This document shows, in pieces, positions 25,918 to 33,922 of a DNA stretch of 64,000 bases; position 1 is the stretch's first letter; each line of letters starts with the position of its first letter. Made by a program: the position numbers and the translations under genes. The notes under the pieces were generated by a model. That model was not told the origin of the DNA and ran no database searches. It saw only the letters and a list, made by a program, of their open reading frames with translations. This DNA is from Deinococcus cellulosilyticus NBRC 106333 = KACC 11606 (GTDB lineage: Bacteria > Deinococcota > Deinococci > Deinococcales > Deinococcaceae). The stretch covers positions 132,544-196,543 of the forward strand of contig NZ_BJXB01000009.1 of assembly GCF_007990775.1 (NCBI RefSeq), in the 5' to 3' direction.

Positions 25918-26934
25918 ATGAGCAGCCAGCCCCACAAACCTGCTGTCATCACCGACGTGGCAAAACTTGCCGGGGTCTCTCACCAGACCGTCTCCAGGGT
26001 GCTCAACAAGCATCCCAGCGTCTCGGAACACACCCGCAAAAAAGTCCTGGAAGCCATCCAGGAGCTCGATTACCGCCCCAATCAGACCGCACGCAGTCTG
26101 GTGACCCGCAAGACCTCCACCATCGGGGTGGTGAGCTGTGGATCATCACAATATGGCCCCTCCCAGATGGTTTACGGCATCGAACAGGCCGCCAGGGATG
26201 CCGGGTACCATGTCATCATCACCAACATCACCGAACTGACCCGCGACCAGATCACCGAGGGCATCGAGCACCTGATGATGCAACAGGTGGACGGCATCAT
26301 CCTGATCACCCCCCTGATTGTGAATGTCAACGAGATCAAAGACCTGCTTCCCAACGTGCCCTACGTGCTGATTGACGCCCCCTGGGGCATTGACCTCCCC
26401 ACCGTGATGATTGATCAGGTGTCCGGGGGCCGCAAGATGATCCGCCATGTGCTGGACCTGGGCCACCGTGACATTGCTTTCATCACCGGACCCATGCACT
26501 GGTGCGATGCCAAATACCGCCTGGAAGGCTGGCAGCACGAAATGCAGACCGAGAACCTCCCGATGGATCTGGTCATCGAAAGCGACTGGAGTGCAGATGG
26601 GGGTTACGCTGCAACCCAGAAACTGCTGAAAGGGGGCCACAAGTTCACAGCGATTGTGGCGGCCAACGACCAGATGGCGCTCGGAGCCATCCATGCCCTC
26701 AAAGATGCAGGCATCCGGGTGCCCGATCAGGTGTCCATCGTGGGTTTCGATGACATCCCTGAAGCCGCCCACTTCGATCCTCCCCTCACCACCATGCGCC
26801 AGAATTTTCCCCTGCTGGGCAAACGGGGCGTGACCCACCTGCTGGAACGCCTGAATGATCCACAGATTGACGTGCACCAGAGCCTCATTCAGGCCCAGAT
26901 TGTGGTGCGAAAAAGCGTCAAGAACCTGGTGTAG
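25918..26934 (+). CDS. LacI-family transcriptional regulator of arabinan use
   Basis: 338 residues. The N-terminal helix-turn-helix TDVAKLAGVSHQTVSRVLN and hinge helix YRPNQTARSL are typical, followed by a periplasmic-binding-protein-like effector domain (GSSQYGPSQMVYGIEQAA, VDGIILITP, AANDQMALGA, SIVGFDDIPEAAHFDPPLTT). It is divergent from the arabinan operon. Near-identical palindromes at its own promoter, the arabinan promoter and a GH43 promoter at 31.2 kb define its likely regulon. ATG 25918 has AGGAG six bases upstream. The effector is unknown; arabinose or arabinobiose is plausible. Confidence 0.9.
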   Translation: MSSQPHKPAVITDVAKLAGVSHQTVSRVLNKHPSVSEHTRKKVLEAIQELDYRPNQTARSLVTRKTSTIGVVSCGSSQYGPSQMVYGIEQAARDAGYHVIITNITELTRDQITEGIEHLMMQQVDGIILITPLIVNVNEIKDLLPNVPYVLIDAPWGIDLPTVMIDQVSGGRKMIRHVLDLGHRDIAFITGPMHWCDAKYRLEGWQHEMQTENLPMDLVIESDWSADGGYAATQKLLKGGHKFTAIVAANDQMALGAIHALKDAGIRVPDQVSIVGFDDIPEAAHFDPPLTTMRQNFPLLGKRGVTHLLERLNDPQIDVHQSLIQAQIVVRKSVKNLV

Positions 26935-26936
26935 CA

Positions 26937-27112
26937 AGTTCACAGTTCAAAGCGAGTCCCTGCTTCAGAGGACTCGCTTTTGATTCATGGTCCAGATGAC
27001 ATGATGCTGGCCCCGACACAGTCGAAAATGAGTTCATGTGGCCTCCAAAAAAGTCTGATCGCAAAGCAGGTTTTTCCCGACCTCTGTCTCTGTCTACTGT
27101 GAACTGTGAACT
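26937..27112. repeat. Short inverted repeat pair framing the lacI/hydrolase intergenic region
   Basis: AGTTCACAGTTCA (26937-26949) begins two bases after the regulator stop and is exactly inverted at 27100-27112, inside the 3' end of the convergent hydrolase gene. The 150 bases between them contain the regulator's terminator. It may be a small mobile or duplicated segment. Confidence 0.4.
26949..26980 (+). terminator. Terminator of the LacI-type regulator gene
   Basis: Perfect 11-base stem AAAGCGAGTCC / GGACTCGCTTT with a ten-base loop; ends in TTTTG. Fifteen bases after the stop. Confidence 0.8.
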
Positions 27113-28140
27113 GAATACTCCAGAATCACCTGATGGGCAAGCTCCAGACCCCATCCGCCTTCCTGATTGACCATCACCACACAGGTGAAGCTCTCCCCAA
27201 AACGGTCAGGGCAGTGCAGGGCACCAATGGAATACCCGGGGCCTCCCCCACCGTGACCGATGAATTCATGCCTGAGGGCGTCAATCATCAGGCCCAGGCC
27301 GTAGCCTGGAACGGTGAAAATCGGGTGATGGTCAGCCACCACCACAGCCTGCATCATCTCCCCGAGCTCACGGGGCAGCAGAACCCGGGAAGTGAACAGG
27401 GTGTCCACCAGAGCAGCAAGTTCAGAGGCTGTGGAAAGCACCACCCCATGTGCCACCCAGCCCGGATGGTAGAATTCCCGCACATCCTGCAGCTCAGGGG
27501 ACCAGAAACGGCTGAATCCAGGGGTCAGGTCTGCCATGTCCTGCAGATTTTCTGCCACCCTGGTGTTCTGCAGTCCCATCGGATCAAACAGCAACTGTTT
27601 GAGGGTTTCAGCAAGGCGCTTCCCGGAAAGCTTTTCCACCAGCAACTTCAGCACCAGATAGCCCACATTGGAGTACAGAAAGGTGTCTCCAGCCTCTTGT
27701 TGCAACCCCATGGAGGAAATCAGGGTCAGGTATTCTTTCTCAGTCCAGGGCTCAGGTGGATGTGCTCTCAGGGCTTCCTGATAGGCTTTCAGGCTCCCAT
27801 AATCTGGCAGTCCCCCTGTGTGGTTGAGCAGGTGCCTGATGGTGATGGTTTCTGGCAGGTGCAGGTCCGGGAGGTGCACAGCGACAGCATCGTCGAGTTG
27901 CAAAGGATGGTCCCGCATGAGCAGCATCAGGGCCGCAGCAATCAGGGTTTTGGTCACGCTGTAAATGGGAAAAAGCGCATCCAGAGCCAGAGGATGCTCG
28001 CCTTGCAGGTCGGGATGTCCGACCGTGGTCACAAGCTCAGGTTTGCCATTGCGCACCACTGCGAGAGAAATGCCGGGAACGCCCTGCTCCAGACGAAATT
28101 GTTCAAGACGTTTGAGCTTTCCAGGGTCTGCAAATGCCAT
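27094..28140 (-). CDS. Serine beta-lactamase-fold hydrolase (class C-like)
   Basis: 348 residues. Active-site SxxK is S61-VT-K64 (PIYSVTKTL), the YxN motif is Y156-S-N, and HGGGGPG near residue 300 replaces the KTG triad as in many beta-lactamase/D-aminopeptidase relatives. No signal peptide, so probably an intracellular esterase or peptidase rather than a resistance enzyme. The promoter is leaderless (TTGTCC-N17-TATACT-5 bases-ATG). The last six residues (SVHSSQ) and the stop are encoded by a repeated sequence, so the C-terminus may differ from relatives. Confidence 0.85.
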   Translation of the reverse strand: MAFADPGKLKRLEQFRLEQGVPGISLAVVRNGKPELVTTVGHPDLQGEHPLALDALFPIYSVTKTLIAAALMLLMRDHPLQLDDAVAVHLPDLHLPETITIRHLLNHTGGLPDYGSLKAYQEALRAHPPEPWTEKEYLTLISSMGLQQEAGDTFLYSNVGYLVLKLLVEKLSGKRLAETLKQLLFDPMGLQNTRVAENLQDMADLTPGFSRFWSPELQDVREFYHPGWVAHGVVLSTASELAALVDTLFTSRVLLPRELGEMMQAVVVADHHPIFTVPGYGLGLMIDALRHEFIGHGGGGPGYSIGALHCPDRFGESFTCVVMVNQEGGWGLELAHQVILEYSVHSSQ

Positions 28141-28145
28141 GGGTC

Positions 28146-28174
28146 AGTATAGCTTTTGTCCTCGGCAGGGACAA
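28146..28174 (-). promoter_or_regulatory. Leaderless promoter of the beta-lactamase-fold gene
   Basis: On the minus strand TTGTCC (28169-28174), exactly 17 bases, TATACT (28146-28151), then five bases to ATG 28140. TTGTCC-N7-GGACAA forms a palindrome at 28156-28174 that could be an operator. Confidence 0.75.
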
Positions 28175-28193
28175 AAAACCCTCCAGTGGAGGG
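28173..28193 (-). terminator. Terminator of the ammonium transporter gene
   Basis: On the minus strand CCCTCC-ACT-GGAGGG followed by TTTTTT, 20 bases past the amt stop. The T-run overlaps the -35 box of the next gene's promoter. Confidence 0.85.
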
Positions 28194-28212
28194 CCTGTGA
28201 GGTGCATCCGTT

Positions 28213-29577
28213 CTAATCTCCAGAAACCACAGAGGGGGTCCCCAGAGGTGGGTATTTTTCTTCCTGGTAGGCTTCCTGGGCATGCTCGGAAAGGTCAAGA
28301 CCTGCGGTTTCATAGGGAGGGGTCACCCTCACCCTGAACACAGCATCGAGCAGTTTCATGAGGGTCCAGGTGCCTGCTGCAGCCACTGCAACTGCAGCAA
28401 GCACACCCACAGCCTGAATGCCCAGTTGTGCCCAGTTTCCGTCAATGACCCCGGAATATGCGCCATTCACCGCTTTGGAGGCAAACACACCTGTGAGCAG
28501 AGATCCCACGGTGCCCCCAACGGCATGGCAGGCAAAGACATCCAGCGCATCATCTGCTTTGAGTCGGTGCTTGTACTGGATCACCCAGAAAGAACAGCTT
28601 GCAGCGATCATCCCGATCAGGATCGCAGACATTGGACTGACAAAACCTGCTGCTGGGGTGATGGCAACGAGGCCCACCACAGAACCTGTGGCCGCACCTA
28701 TGGCACTGGGGCGCTGTCCCCGCAGGGCCTCCCAGAGCACCCAGGCGAGCATGGCGGCACTGGTGGCAGTGCTGGTGGTGATGAAGGCAAGGGAGGCACT
28801 GCCGTTGGCCCCGAGGGCAGAGCCTGCATTGAAGCCAAACCAGCCGAACCACAACAGACCTGCACCAAGCAGCACATAAGGGATGTTGTGGGGCACAGCC
28901 TGCCGTTTGGTGGTTTTCATGCGTTCACCGAGCAGCGTTGCTGCAACGAGCGCCGAAACCCCGGAGGAGATGTGCACCACAGTTCCACCTGCAAAATCCA
29001 GAGCCCCCAACTTGAAAAGCCATCCTGAGGCATCCCACACCCAGTGCGCCAGTGGGGAATACACCAGCAGTGTCCAGCAAGCAATAAAAACCATGAATGC
29101 ACTGAACTTCATGCGGTCAATCAGGGCCCCGCTGATCAGGGCTGCCGTGATGATGGCAAACATGCCCTGGAACATCACAAACACGTATTTGGGAATGGCA
29201 TGGCCTGTTGCCGCTTCAAAAGTGCCCCACAGGGTGTTCTGGTCGATGCCCTGCATGAACGCATTCTCCAGTGACCCGATGTACGGACTGCTGCCATTGT
29301 CACCAAAAGCAAGGGTGTAGCCCAGCATCACCCACAACACCCCCACCAGCCCCATGGTGCCAAAACCCATCATGATGGTGTTCAGGACGCTTTTGGTGCG
29401 GGTGAGTCCTCCATAGAAGAAGGCGAGGCCAGGGGTCATCAACAAAACCAGGGCACTGGACATCAGCATCCAGGCGGTGTCTCCCCGGTCCAGGGTCAGG
29501 GGGACCGTTTGCTGGGCGTGTGCAGATGCGATCAGGAACAGAAGCAGAAGCAGGTGAGGGCGGAAGTTTCGTTTCAT
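28213..29577 (-). CDS. amt: Ammonium transporter, Amt family
   Basis: 454 residues. A cleavable signal peptide (MKRNFRPHLLLLLFLIASAHA) precedes 11 membrane segments. Conserved features include MTPGLAFFYGGLTRTKSVLN, the WVMLGYTLAFGD segment, DFAGGTVVHISSG and the twin-His pore region (second His in CHAVGGTVGSLL). It carries ammonia/ammonium across the inner membrane. ATG 29577 has GGAGGGG upstream. No glnK/glnB gene is adjacent, unlike the common amtB-glnK pair. Confidence 0.95.
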   Translation of the reverse strand: MKRNFRPHLLLLLFLIASAHAQQTVPLTLDRGDTAWMLMSSALVLLMTPGLAFFYGGLTRTKSVLNTIMMGFGTMGLVGVLWVMLGYTLAFGDNGSSPYIGSLENAFMQGIDQNTLWGTFEAATGHAIPKYVFVMFQGMFAIITAALISGALIDRMKFSAFMVFIACWTLLVYSPLAHWVWDASGWLFKLGALDFAGGTVVHISSGVSALVAATLLGERMKTTKRQAVPHNIPYVLLGAGLLWFGWFGFNAGSALGANGSASLAFITTSTATSAAMLAWVLWEALRGQRPSAIGAATGSVVGLVAITPAAGFVSPMSAILIGMIAASCSFWVIQYKHRLKADDALDVFACHAVGGTVGSLLTGVFASKAVNGAYSGVIDGNWAQLGIQAVGVLAAVAVAAAGTWTLMKLLDAVFRVRVTPPYETAGLDLSEHAQEAYQEEKYPPLGTPSVVSGD

Positions 29578-29740
29578 GGTTCCCCTCCAGTGCAGCAAGT
29601 GGGAAACTTGCAGCACAGGTCAGACGGACAGCAGAAAAGTGGTGTTTCCTGCAGGTGAATCTGTGGGGCGCGTCAGAACGAAAAGGGCAACAAGAAGAGG
29701 GCTGGGTCCATTTCTGGAATTCAACCTCCGTCTTGCTGTT

Positions 29741-29768
29741 AGGATAACAGAAAAGGCCATCTTGTCAA
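29741..29768 (-). promoter_or_regulatory. Promoter of amt
   Basis: On the minus strand TTGACA (29763-29768), 16 bases, TATCCT (29741-29746). It lies about 160 bases before the ATG, giving a long leader. A strongly AT-rich stretch follows upstream (29770-29880). Confidence 0.65.
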
Positions 29769-29941
29769 GGAAATTTTTAATAGATGAATTTTTTGAAAAA
29801 ATGAATCAAGATTTGCCGAATCAAACGTATAATTCACAGATTGTCATTTTGGAAAATCTTCAGATTTTCAAAGATTGAAATGGGTCACCTGTGCTTCTGC
29901 ACCTTGAGGTGCTGAGTGGCATAACGATCCCCTCTGGGCAA

Positions 29942-29983
29942 CCCCTTGAGCAGGCCAGGCATTGGTTTGCTCAAGGGGCTTTT
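29942..29983 (+). terminator. Orphan plus-strand terminator-like hairpin
   Basis: Perfect 11-base stem CCCCTTGAGCA / TGCTCAAGGGG, 15-base loop, then CTTTTC. No plus-strand gene precedes it: the 29578-30101 intergenic region holds the amt promoter, this hairpin and the GH43 terminator. A small RNA ending here is possible. Confidence 0.55.
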
Positions 29984-30024
29984 CAACTGCCCTGGTTTCA
30001 GACACCAGAAAACCTCATCAGGTC

Positions 30025-30072
30025 AAAAAAGCGATGTGGTGGAGGCTCAACATTCGTTTCCTCCACCACATC
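30025..30072 (-). terminator. Terminator of the GH43 gene
   Basis: On the minus strand GATGTGGTGGAGG, 14-base loop, perfect complement, GC, then TTTTTT. It lies 30 bases past the stop. Confidence 0.9.
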
Positions 30073-30101
30073 AAACATGCCTCCTGATCAGGACATCCAG
30101 G

Positions 30102-31076
30102 TCAGACTGCAGGTTCCTTCTGTGTGTCTGGCAGAGGCACACCAAACACAGGTGTCCCATCTTCTGCATATCCAAACACCTGTGCACGGGCATGGCGGTT
30201 GGGGTCATACAGGGGGTCTCCCACAATCTCCTTGTAACTGCGGGCATGGAAAATCAGCACGTCCGTACCATCTTCCAGGGTGGTGAAACTGTTGTGTCCG
30301 GGGCCATACTGTCTGTTTTTCTCACTGGTCTGGAACACGGGCTCCCGGGATTTGGTCCACACGTCAGGATCAAGCAGATCTGCATCCTCTGGTGCACTGA
30401 GCAGGCCCATGCAGTAATGGTGGTCTGTTGCACTGGCAGAAAAGCTGATGAAAATGCGTCCATTGCGTTTCAGCACGGCAGGACCTTCATTGACCAGAAA
30501 ACCAATCACTTCCCAGGGGTATTCAGGGGTGGTGAGCATCACCTGTTCCCCTTTTAAGGTCCAGGGGTTTTCCATTTCGCTGATGTACAGGTTGGAGTTG
30601 CCGAAGATTTCGGGGTTTTTCTGGGCCCAGACCAGATACCGTTTGCCTCTGTGCTCAAACGTGGTGGCGTCCAGCGCAAATGTCTCCCACTTTGTCTTCA
30701 ACTGTCCTTTTTCAACCCACTGGCCCTCCAGAGGATTCTCGGCATCACATTCGAGCACAAACATGCGGTGGTCAAAGAGGCCATCGCGGGTCTCGGTGGT
30801 TCTGGCTGCAGCAAAGTAGATGTACCACTTTCCATCAATGAAATGGAGTTCGGGGGCCCAGATGTTGGCGCTCATGGGTCCTGTGGGGTATTTTCTCCAG
30901 ACCACCACGGTTTCAGCGGCGGTCAGATCTTCCAGTTTTCGTGCTCGACGCAGTTCAATGCGGTCATATTCAGGCACAGAGCCTGTGAAGTAGTAGTACC
31001 CATCGGTGTGCAGGTGAACCCAGGGATCGGCCCTCTGTTCGACCAGTGGATTGGGAAAAACGGGTTGTGATGGCAT
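30102..31076 (-). CDS. GH43 exo-acting alpha-L-arabinofuranosidase (cytoplasmic)
   Basis: 324 residues without a signal peptide. The GH43 base is D17 in EQRADPWV, the pKa-modulating Asp is in ALDATTFEH, and the acid Glu is in LVNEGPAVL. Sequence style (PWVHLHTDGYYYFTGSVPEYDRIELRRA, split here for description) matches the exo-1,5-arabinofuranosidase subgroup rather than the exported endo-enzymes in the arabinan cluster. Two LacI-type operators in its promoter place it in the same regulon although it lies 5 kb away on the other side of the regulator. ATG 31076 has AAGGAG upstream. Confidence 0.87.
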   Translation of the reverse strand: MPSQPVFPNPLVEQRADPWVHLHTDGYYYFTGSVPEYDRIELRRARKLEDLTAAETVVVWRKYPTGPMSANIWAPELHFIDGKWYIYFAAARTTETRDGLFDHRMFVLECDAENPLEGQWVEKGQLKTKWETFALDATTFEHRGKRYLVWAQKNPEIFGNSNLYISEMENPWTLKGEQVMLTTPEYPWEVIGFLVNEGPAVLKRNGRIFISFSASATDHHYCMGLLSAPEDADLLDPDVWTKSREPVFQTSEKNRQYGPGHNSFTTLEDGTDVLIFHARSYKEIVGDPLYDPNRHARAQVFGYAEDGTPVFGVPLPDTQKEPAV

Positions 31077-31107
31077 GACAGGCTCCTTCTGGACCAATGT
31101 GAATTCA

Positions 31108-31121
31108 TGTGATCGATCACA
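31108..31121 (-). promoter_or_regulatory. LacI-type operator, perfect palindrome
   Basis: TGTGATCGATCACA is an exact 14-base palindrome in the leader of the GH43 gene, 70 bases centre-to-centre from the promoter operator. It is the best match to the consensus in the window. Confidence 0.8.
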
Positions 31122-31177
31122 ATTGGTTAGGACATGAGAGGTGGACTTGGGCAGGATCAAGTGAAGTGTAGCGCAGA

Positions 31178-31220
31178 TGTGAACGCTAACACAGTAGCAC
31201 TGTGCGCCTGAGGCTGTCAA
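31178..31220 (-). promoter_or_regulatory. GH43 promoter with overlapping LacI-type operator
   Basis: On the minus strand TTGACA (31215-31220), 18 bases, TACTGT (31191-31196), then operator TGTTAGCGTTCACA at 31178-31191. The arrangement is the same as at the arabinan promoter. Confidence 0.8.
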
Positions 31221-31239
31221 GACACACCCCGGCATCGCA

Positions 31240-31245
31240 TACACT
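31240..31245 (+). promoter_or_regulatory. Leaderless -10 box of glycerate kinase gene
   Basis: TACACT ends eight bases before ATG 31254 and no ribosome site is present. The next ten-base context (TACACTTGAA) is the same as at the khtT gene at 45301. The -35 region overlaps the divergent GH43 -35 box. Confidence 0.6.
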
Positions 31246-31253
31246 TGAACCAC

Positions 31254-32501
31254 ATGCGAGACCTTCTTTTACAGGCCTTTCACTCTGCACTGGCAGAAAA
31301 TGATCCTTACCTGCTGACCCTGAATCACCTGCCTGAGCGACCTTCAAAAGGACAGGTGGCCGTGCTTGCCGTGGGCAAAGCTGCCCTTCCCATGCTGAAA
31401 GCTGCAGAAGACACCTATGGTCCAGACCTCATTGGACATGCCGTCACACGATATGGTCATGGGGGAGCGACCCTCCACATTCCTCTGGACGAAGCCTCCC
31501 ATCCCACGCCAGACGATAACAGTGAACGTGCAGCCCAGAAAGCCCTGCACCTTGCGGCCTCCCTGGAAGAAAAAGACACCCTGATTATTCTGATCAGCGG
31601 AGGGGGAAGTGCGTTGTGGTGTGCGCCCAGGGGCATCACCCGACCTGAGAAAACCTTGCTGACCCGGCTGCTCCTGAACAGTGGGGCCACCATCCACGAG
31701 ATCAACACGGTTCGCAAACAATTCTCCCACATCAAAGGGGGGCAGCTGGCAGAGCACACCCGAGCAAAAGTGGTGACCCTGATGCTCTCAGATGTGTCCG
31801 GAGATGACCCCTCCATCATTGCCTCTGGCCCCACCATCCCAGACAGCAGCACACCGGAAGATGCTCTGGAGGTTCTGCAAAGGTATGGTCTTGATCAGCA
31901 GCCAGAACTCCAGAACGCTGTTCAGCACCTCAGACACGCCCCTCCCCGAAAAAACGCACGCAAGGACCGGACTTCGAGCACCATCATCGGCAGCAATTTC
32001 CATTTCCTGAAATCCGTTCAGCACTTCTGGCAACAGCAGGGCATTCCAGCAATCCTTCTGGGAGACACGTTTACAGGTGAAGCCAGAGAACTCGCCGCCT
32101 TTCATGCAGGAGTGGTCAGGAGCATTCGGAATCATGCTGAACCTGTGAAACCTCCTGTGGTCCTGATAAGTGGTGGAGAGGCCAGTGTAACGGTCAAAGG
32201 CTCAGGTCAGGGAGGCCGCAATCAGGAGTTTCTGCTGTGGTTGTGCTGGCACCTGAAGGACGAAGGGGTGTGGGCATTTGCAGCCGACACAGACGGCATC
32301 GATGGAACCACTCATGCAGCAGGAGCCCTCCTCACCCCGGACACCTTCCAGAGGGCTCAGGCTGTGCGAAACATCAAAAAAGACCTGGAAGACAACAACG
32401 CTTTTGCATTCTTTGAAGCTCTGGAACAACTGGTGGTGACGGGACCCACCCACAACAATTTGAATGATTGTCGGATGGTGTATGTGTCTGGCACTCGGTA
32501 A
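31254..32501 (+). CDS. Glycerate 2-kinase, MOFRL family
   Basis: 415 residues. Family signatures are VAVLAVGKAALPML at the N-terminus, ISGGGSALWCAP, HEINTVRKQFSHIKGGQLA, and the C-terminal MOFRL domain with SGGEASVTVKGSGQGGRNQEF and FAADTDGIDGTTHAAG. It phosphorylates D-glycerate to 2-phosphoglycerate, feeding glycolysis from hydroxypyruvate, glyoxylate or sugar-acid routes. It is divergent from the GH43 gene and shares its promoter region, but whether the LacI-type regulator affects it is uncertain. The TTG at 31245 lies in the -10 box, so ATG 31254 is preferred. Confidence 0.92.
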   Translation: MRDLLLQAFHSALAENDPYLLTLNHLPERPSKGQVAVLAVGKAALPMLKAAEDTYGPDLIGHAVTRYGHGGATLHIPLDEASHPTPDDNSERAAQKALHLAASLEEKDTLIILISGGGSALWCAPRGITRPEKTLLTRLLLNSGATIHEINTVRKQFSHIKGGQLAEHTRAKVVTLMLSDVSGDDPSIIASGPTIPDSSTPEDALEVLQRYGLDQQPELQNAVQHLRHAPPRKNARKDRTSSTIIGSNFHFLKSVQHFWQQQGIPAILLGDTFTGEARELAAFHAGVVRSIRNHAEPVKPPVVLISGGEASVTVKGSGQGGRNQEFLLWLCWHLKDEGVWAFAADTDGIDGTTHAAGALLTPDTFQRAQAVRNIKKDLEDNNAFAFFEALEQLVVTGPTHNNLNDCRMVYVSGTR

Positions 32502-32509
32502 AATGCCTC

Positions 32510-33349
32510 ATGACAATTCATCTCCCTGAAGCCTGGATCACCCAACATGGTCTTGAAAGCCATCGAGAATTGCTTCAGCAGCATACCCTGGCTTCTGTTT
32601 TGTTTTTTCTGGGTAAACAAAGCCCCTCCGTGGGCTCAAGTAAAATTGGAGGTCTGCCGGACCTTCCTCCTTCCTTTTGCTGGCCCCTGAATGGAACTGG
32701 AGAAGCACTCACTTTCTTGATGCAGATTCGGCTACAAGACTTGCCTGAATCTGCGGGTGATCCTTTGCCACGAGCAGGCATGCTTTACTTTTTTCTGGGT
32801 GAAGATGAACCTGCTTACAACATTGACCATCAAGTTCTGCTCTACACCGGTGATGAGCCTCTGGCCTGTGTTGACCCACCTGCAGAATATGCCTGTGAAT
32901 CGTACACGCATCTGAAACCACATACTCTTGAGGCGGTTTTTGCACCTGATCTTCCCCACTGGTCGACCAGAGACTACGACACACTCGTTGCTCTACTGGG
33001 AGAACAGGCTCAAGAAAATTACGAGTCCTGGGTTAGAGAACTCCATCAGCAACCCGATAAGGTTCTTGTCGCCAGATTGTTTGGGCATGCTTCAGGCGTT
33101 GGTCAGGACTCCAGAGAAGATGCTTATGTGGTCCGTGAAGTGGGACCCCAATATCTGTTCGACCTGAAAAAATGGGCTGAATTGAACATGATCCATGCCC
33201 TGGACTGGCTGCATTTTCTCACCTTCGAATCGGTAGATGAACTTGATTTGATGTTCTGGGATGCAGGTTACCTGCAATTCCTTATTCACCGCAAGGATCC
33301 AAGAAACCTGAACTTTCAGAACCTGTATGCAGCCATTGAGACCAGTTGA
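32510..33349 (+). CDS. DUF1963 family protein
   Basis: 279 residues of the YwqG/DUF1963 type. It shows KIGGLPDLPPSFCWP near residue 45, LTFLMQIRLQDLP, and MLYFFLGEDE, plus the C-terminal LFGHASGVGQDSRED and LDLMFWDAGYLQFLIH segments. Members are cytoplasmic proteins of unknown function, often near toxin-immunity or stress genes. ATG 32510 follows TAAAAT by five bases, again a leaderless arrangement; this -10 box overlaps the glycerate kinase stop codon. Only three bases separate it from the convergent DUF99 gene. Confidence 0.82.
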   Translation: MTIHLPEAWITQHGLESHRELLQQHTLASVLFFLGKQSPSVGSSKIGGLPDLPPSFCWPLNGTGEALTFLMQIRLQDLPESAGDPLPRAGMLYFFLGEDEPAYNIDHQVLLYTGDEPLACVDPPAEYACESYTHLKPHTLEAVFAPDLPHWSTRDYDTLVALLGEQAQENYESWVRELHQQPDKVLVARLFGHASGVGQDSREDAYVVREVGPQYLFDLKKWAELNMIHALDWLHFLTFESVDELDLMFWDAGYLQFLIHRKDPRNLNFQNLYAAIETS

Positions 33350-33352
33350 GGA

Positions 33353-33922
33353 TCACGGCCTTGCCCGACTTTGACCCGTGGCCATCCCTCCTGCAATCAG
33401 GTGGGCTGCCCGCAGGGGCTCGGGGATGTTGGAGCAGATGGCGAAACGCTGAATGACCTGTTCAGCCTGTTCCAGCGTGAGCCCAGCACGCTGCACGTAC
33501 ACACCAGAAGCAGCCTCCATCTCTCCTGCTTTCTGGATCAGGTGCCATTTGCGTTTGCCCCCAGGCACCCGGTTCAGCAGGGCATCTTTGATCTTCTCCA
33601 TGTTGGGCTTGCGCCTGGAAACCACCAGCACGGGTCGGTCCAGCAGGGCACTGAGTTCATGGATGTCCATGACATTGAACCCCCCCAGGGCAATCCCCTG
33701 CAGCAGAATCAGCTGGGTGTGGTCATAAAATTTGGAGTTCAGGACGAGGTTTGCAATCACGCGGGTGCTGTTGACCCCATCCCGCCGGATTTTTGCACTG
33801 AGGATGCCTTCGAGTTTCTGCCCGGCGTAGACCGTTCCAACAATCGGGATGTCTCCCCGGTGGCTGCGCTCAAACGGAAAGTCATCAAACCCGATGGCGT
33901 GGGAGAGTTTTGATTCACGCAT
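33353..33922 (-). CDS. DUF99 family protein (endonuclease V-like fold)
   Basis: 189 residues of the DUF99/UPF0215 family, best known in archaea. Visible motifs are AIGFDDFPFERS near residue 10, VGTVYAGQKLEGIL, LILLQGIALGGFNVMDI, and PVLVVSRRKP. The family is structurally related to endonuclease V nucleases; the acidic positions D13/D14 and the Asp of NVMDI could be part of a metal site, although the position before GIALGG is Gln here. It is last in a four-gene operon with an RNA ligase and a nucleotidyltransferase, overlapping the preceding gene by eight bases, so I infer a nucleic-acid-processing role. The activity is unproven. Confidence 0.8.
   Translation of the reverse strand: MRESKLSHAIGFDDFPFERSHRGDIPIVGTVYAGQKLEGILSAKIRRDGVNSTRVIANLVLNSKFYDHTQLILLQGIALGGFNVMDIHELSALLDRPVLVVSRRKPNMEKIKDALLNRVPGGKRKWHLIQKAGEMEAASGVYVQRAGLTLEQAEQVIQRFAICSNIPEPLRAAHLIAGGMATGQSRARP

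Noticed and set aside
27094..28140. Antibiotic resistance beta-lactamase
   Set aside because: SxxK and YxN are present, but there is no signal peptide and the third motif is HGG-type, as in esterase and aminopeptidase relatives; resistance is not supported.
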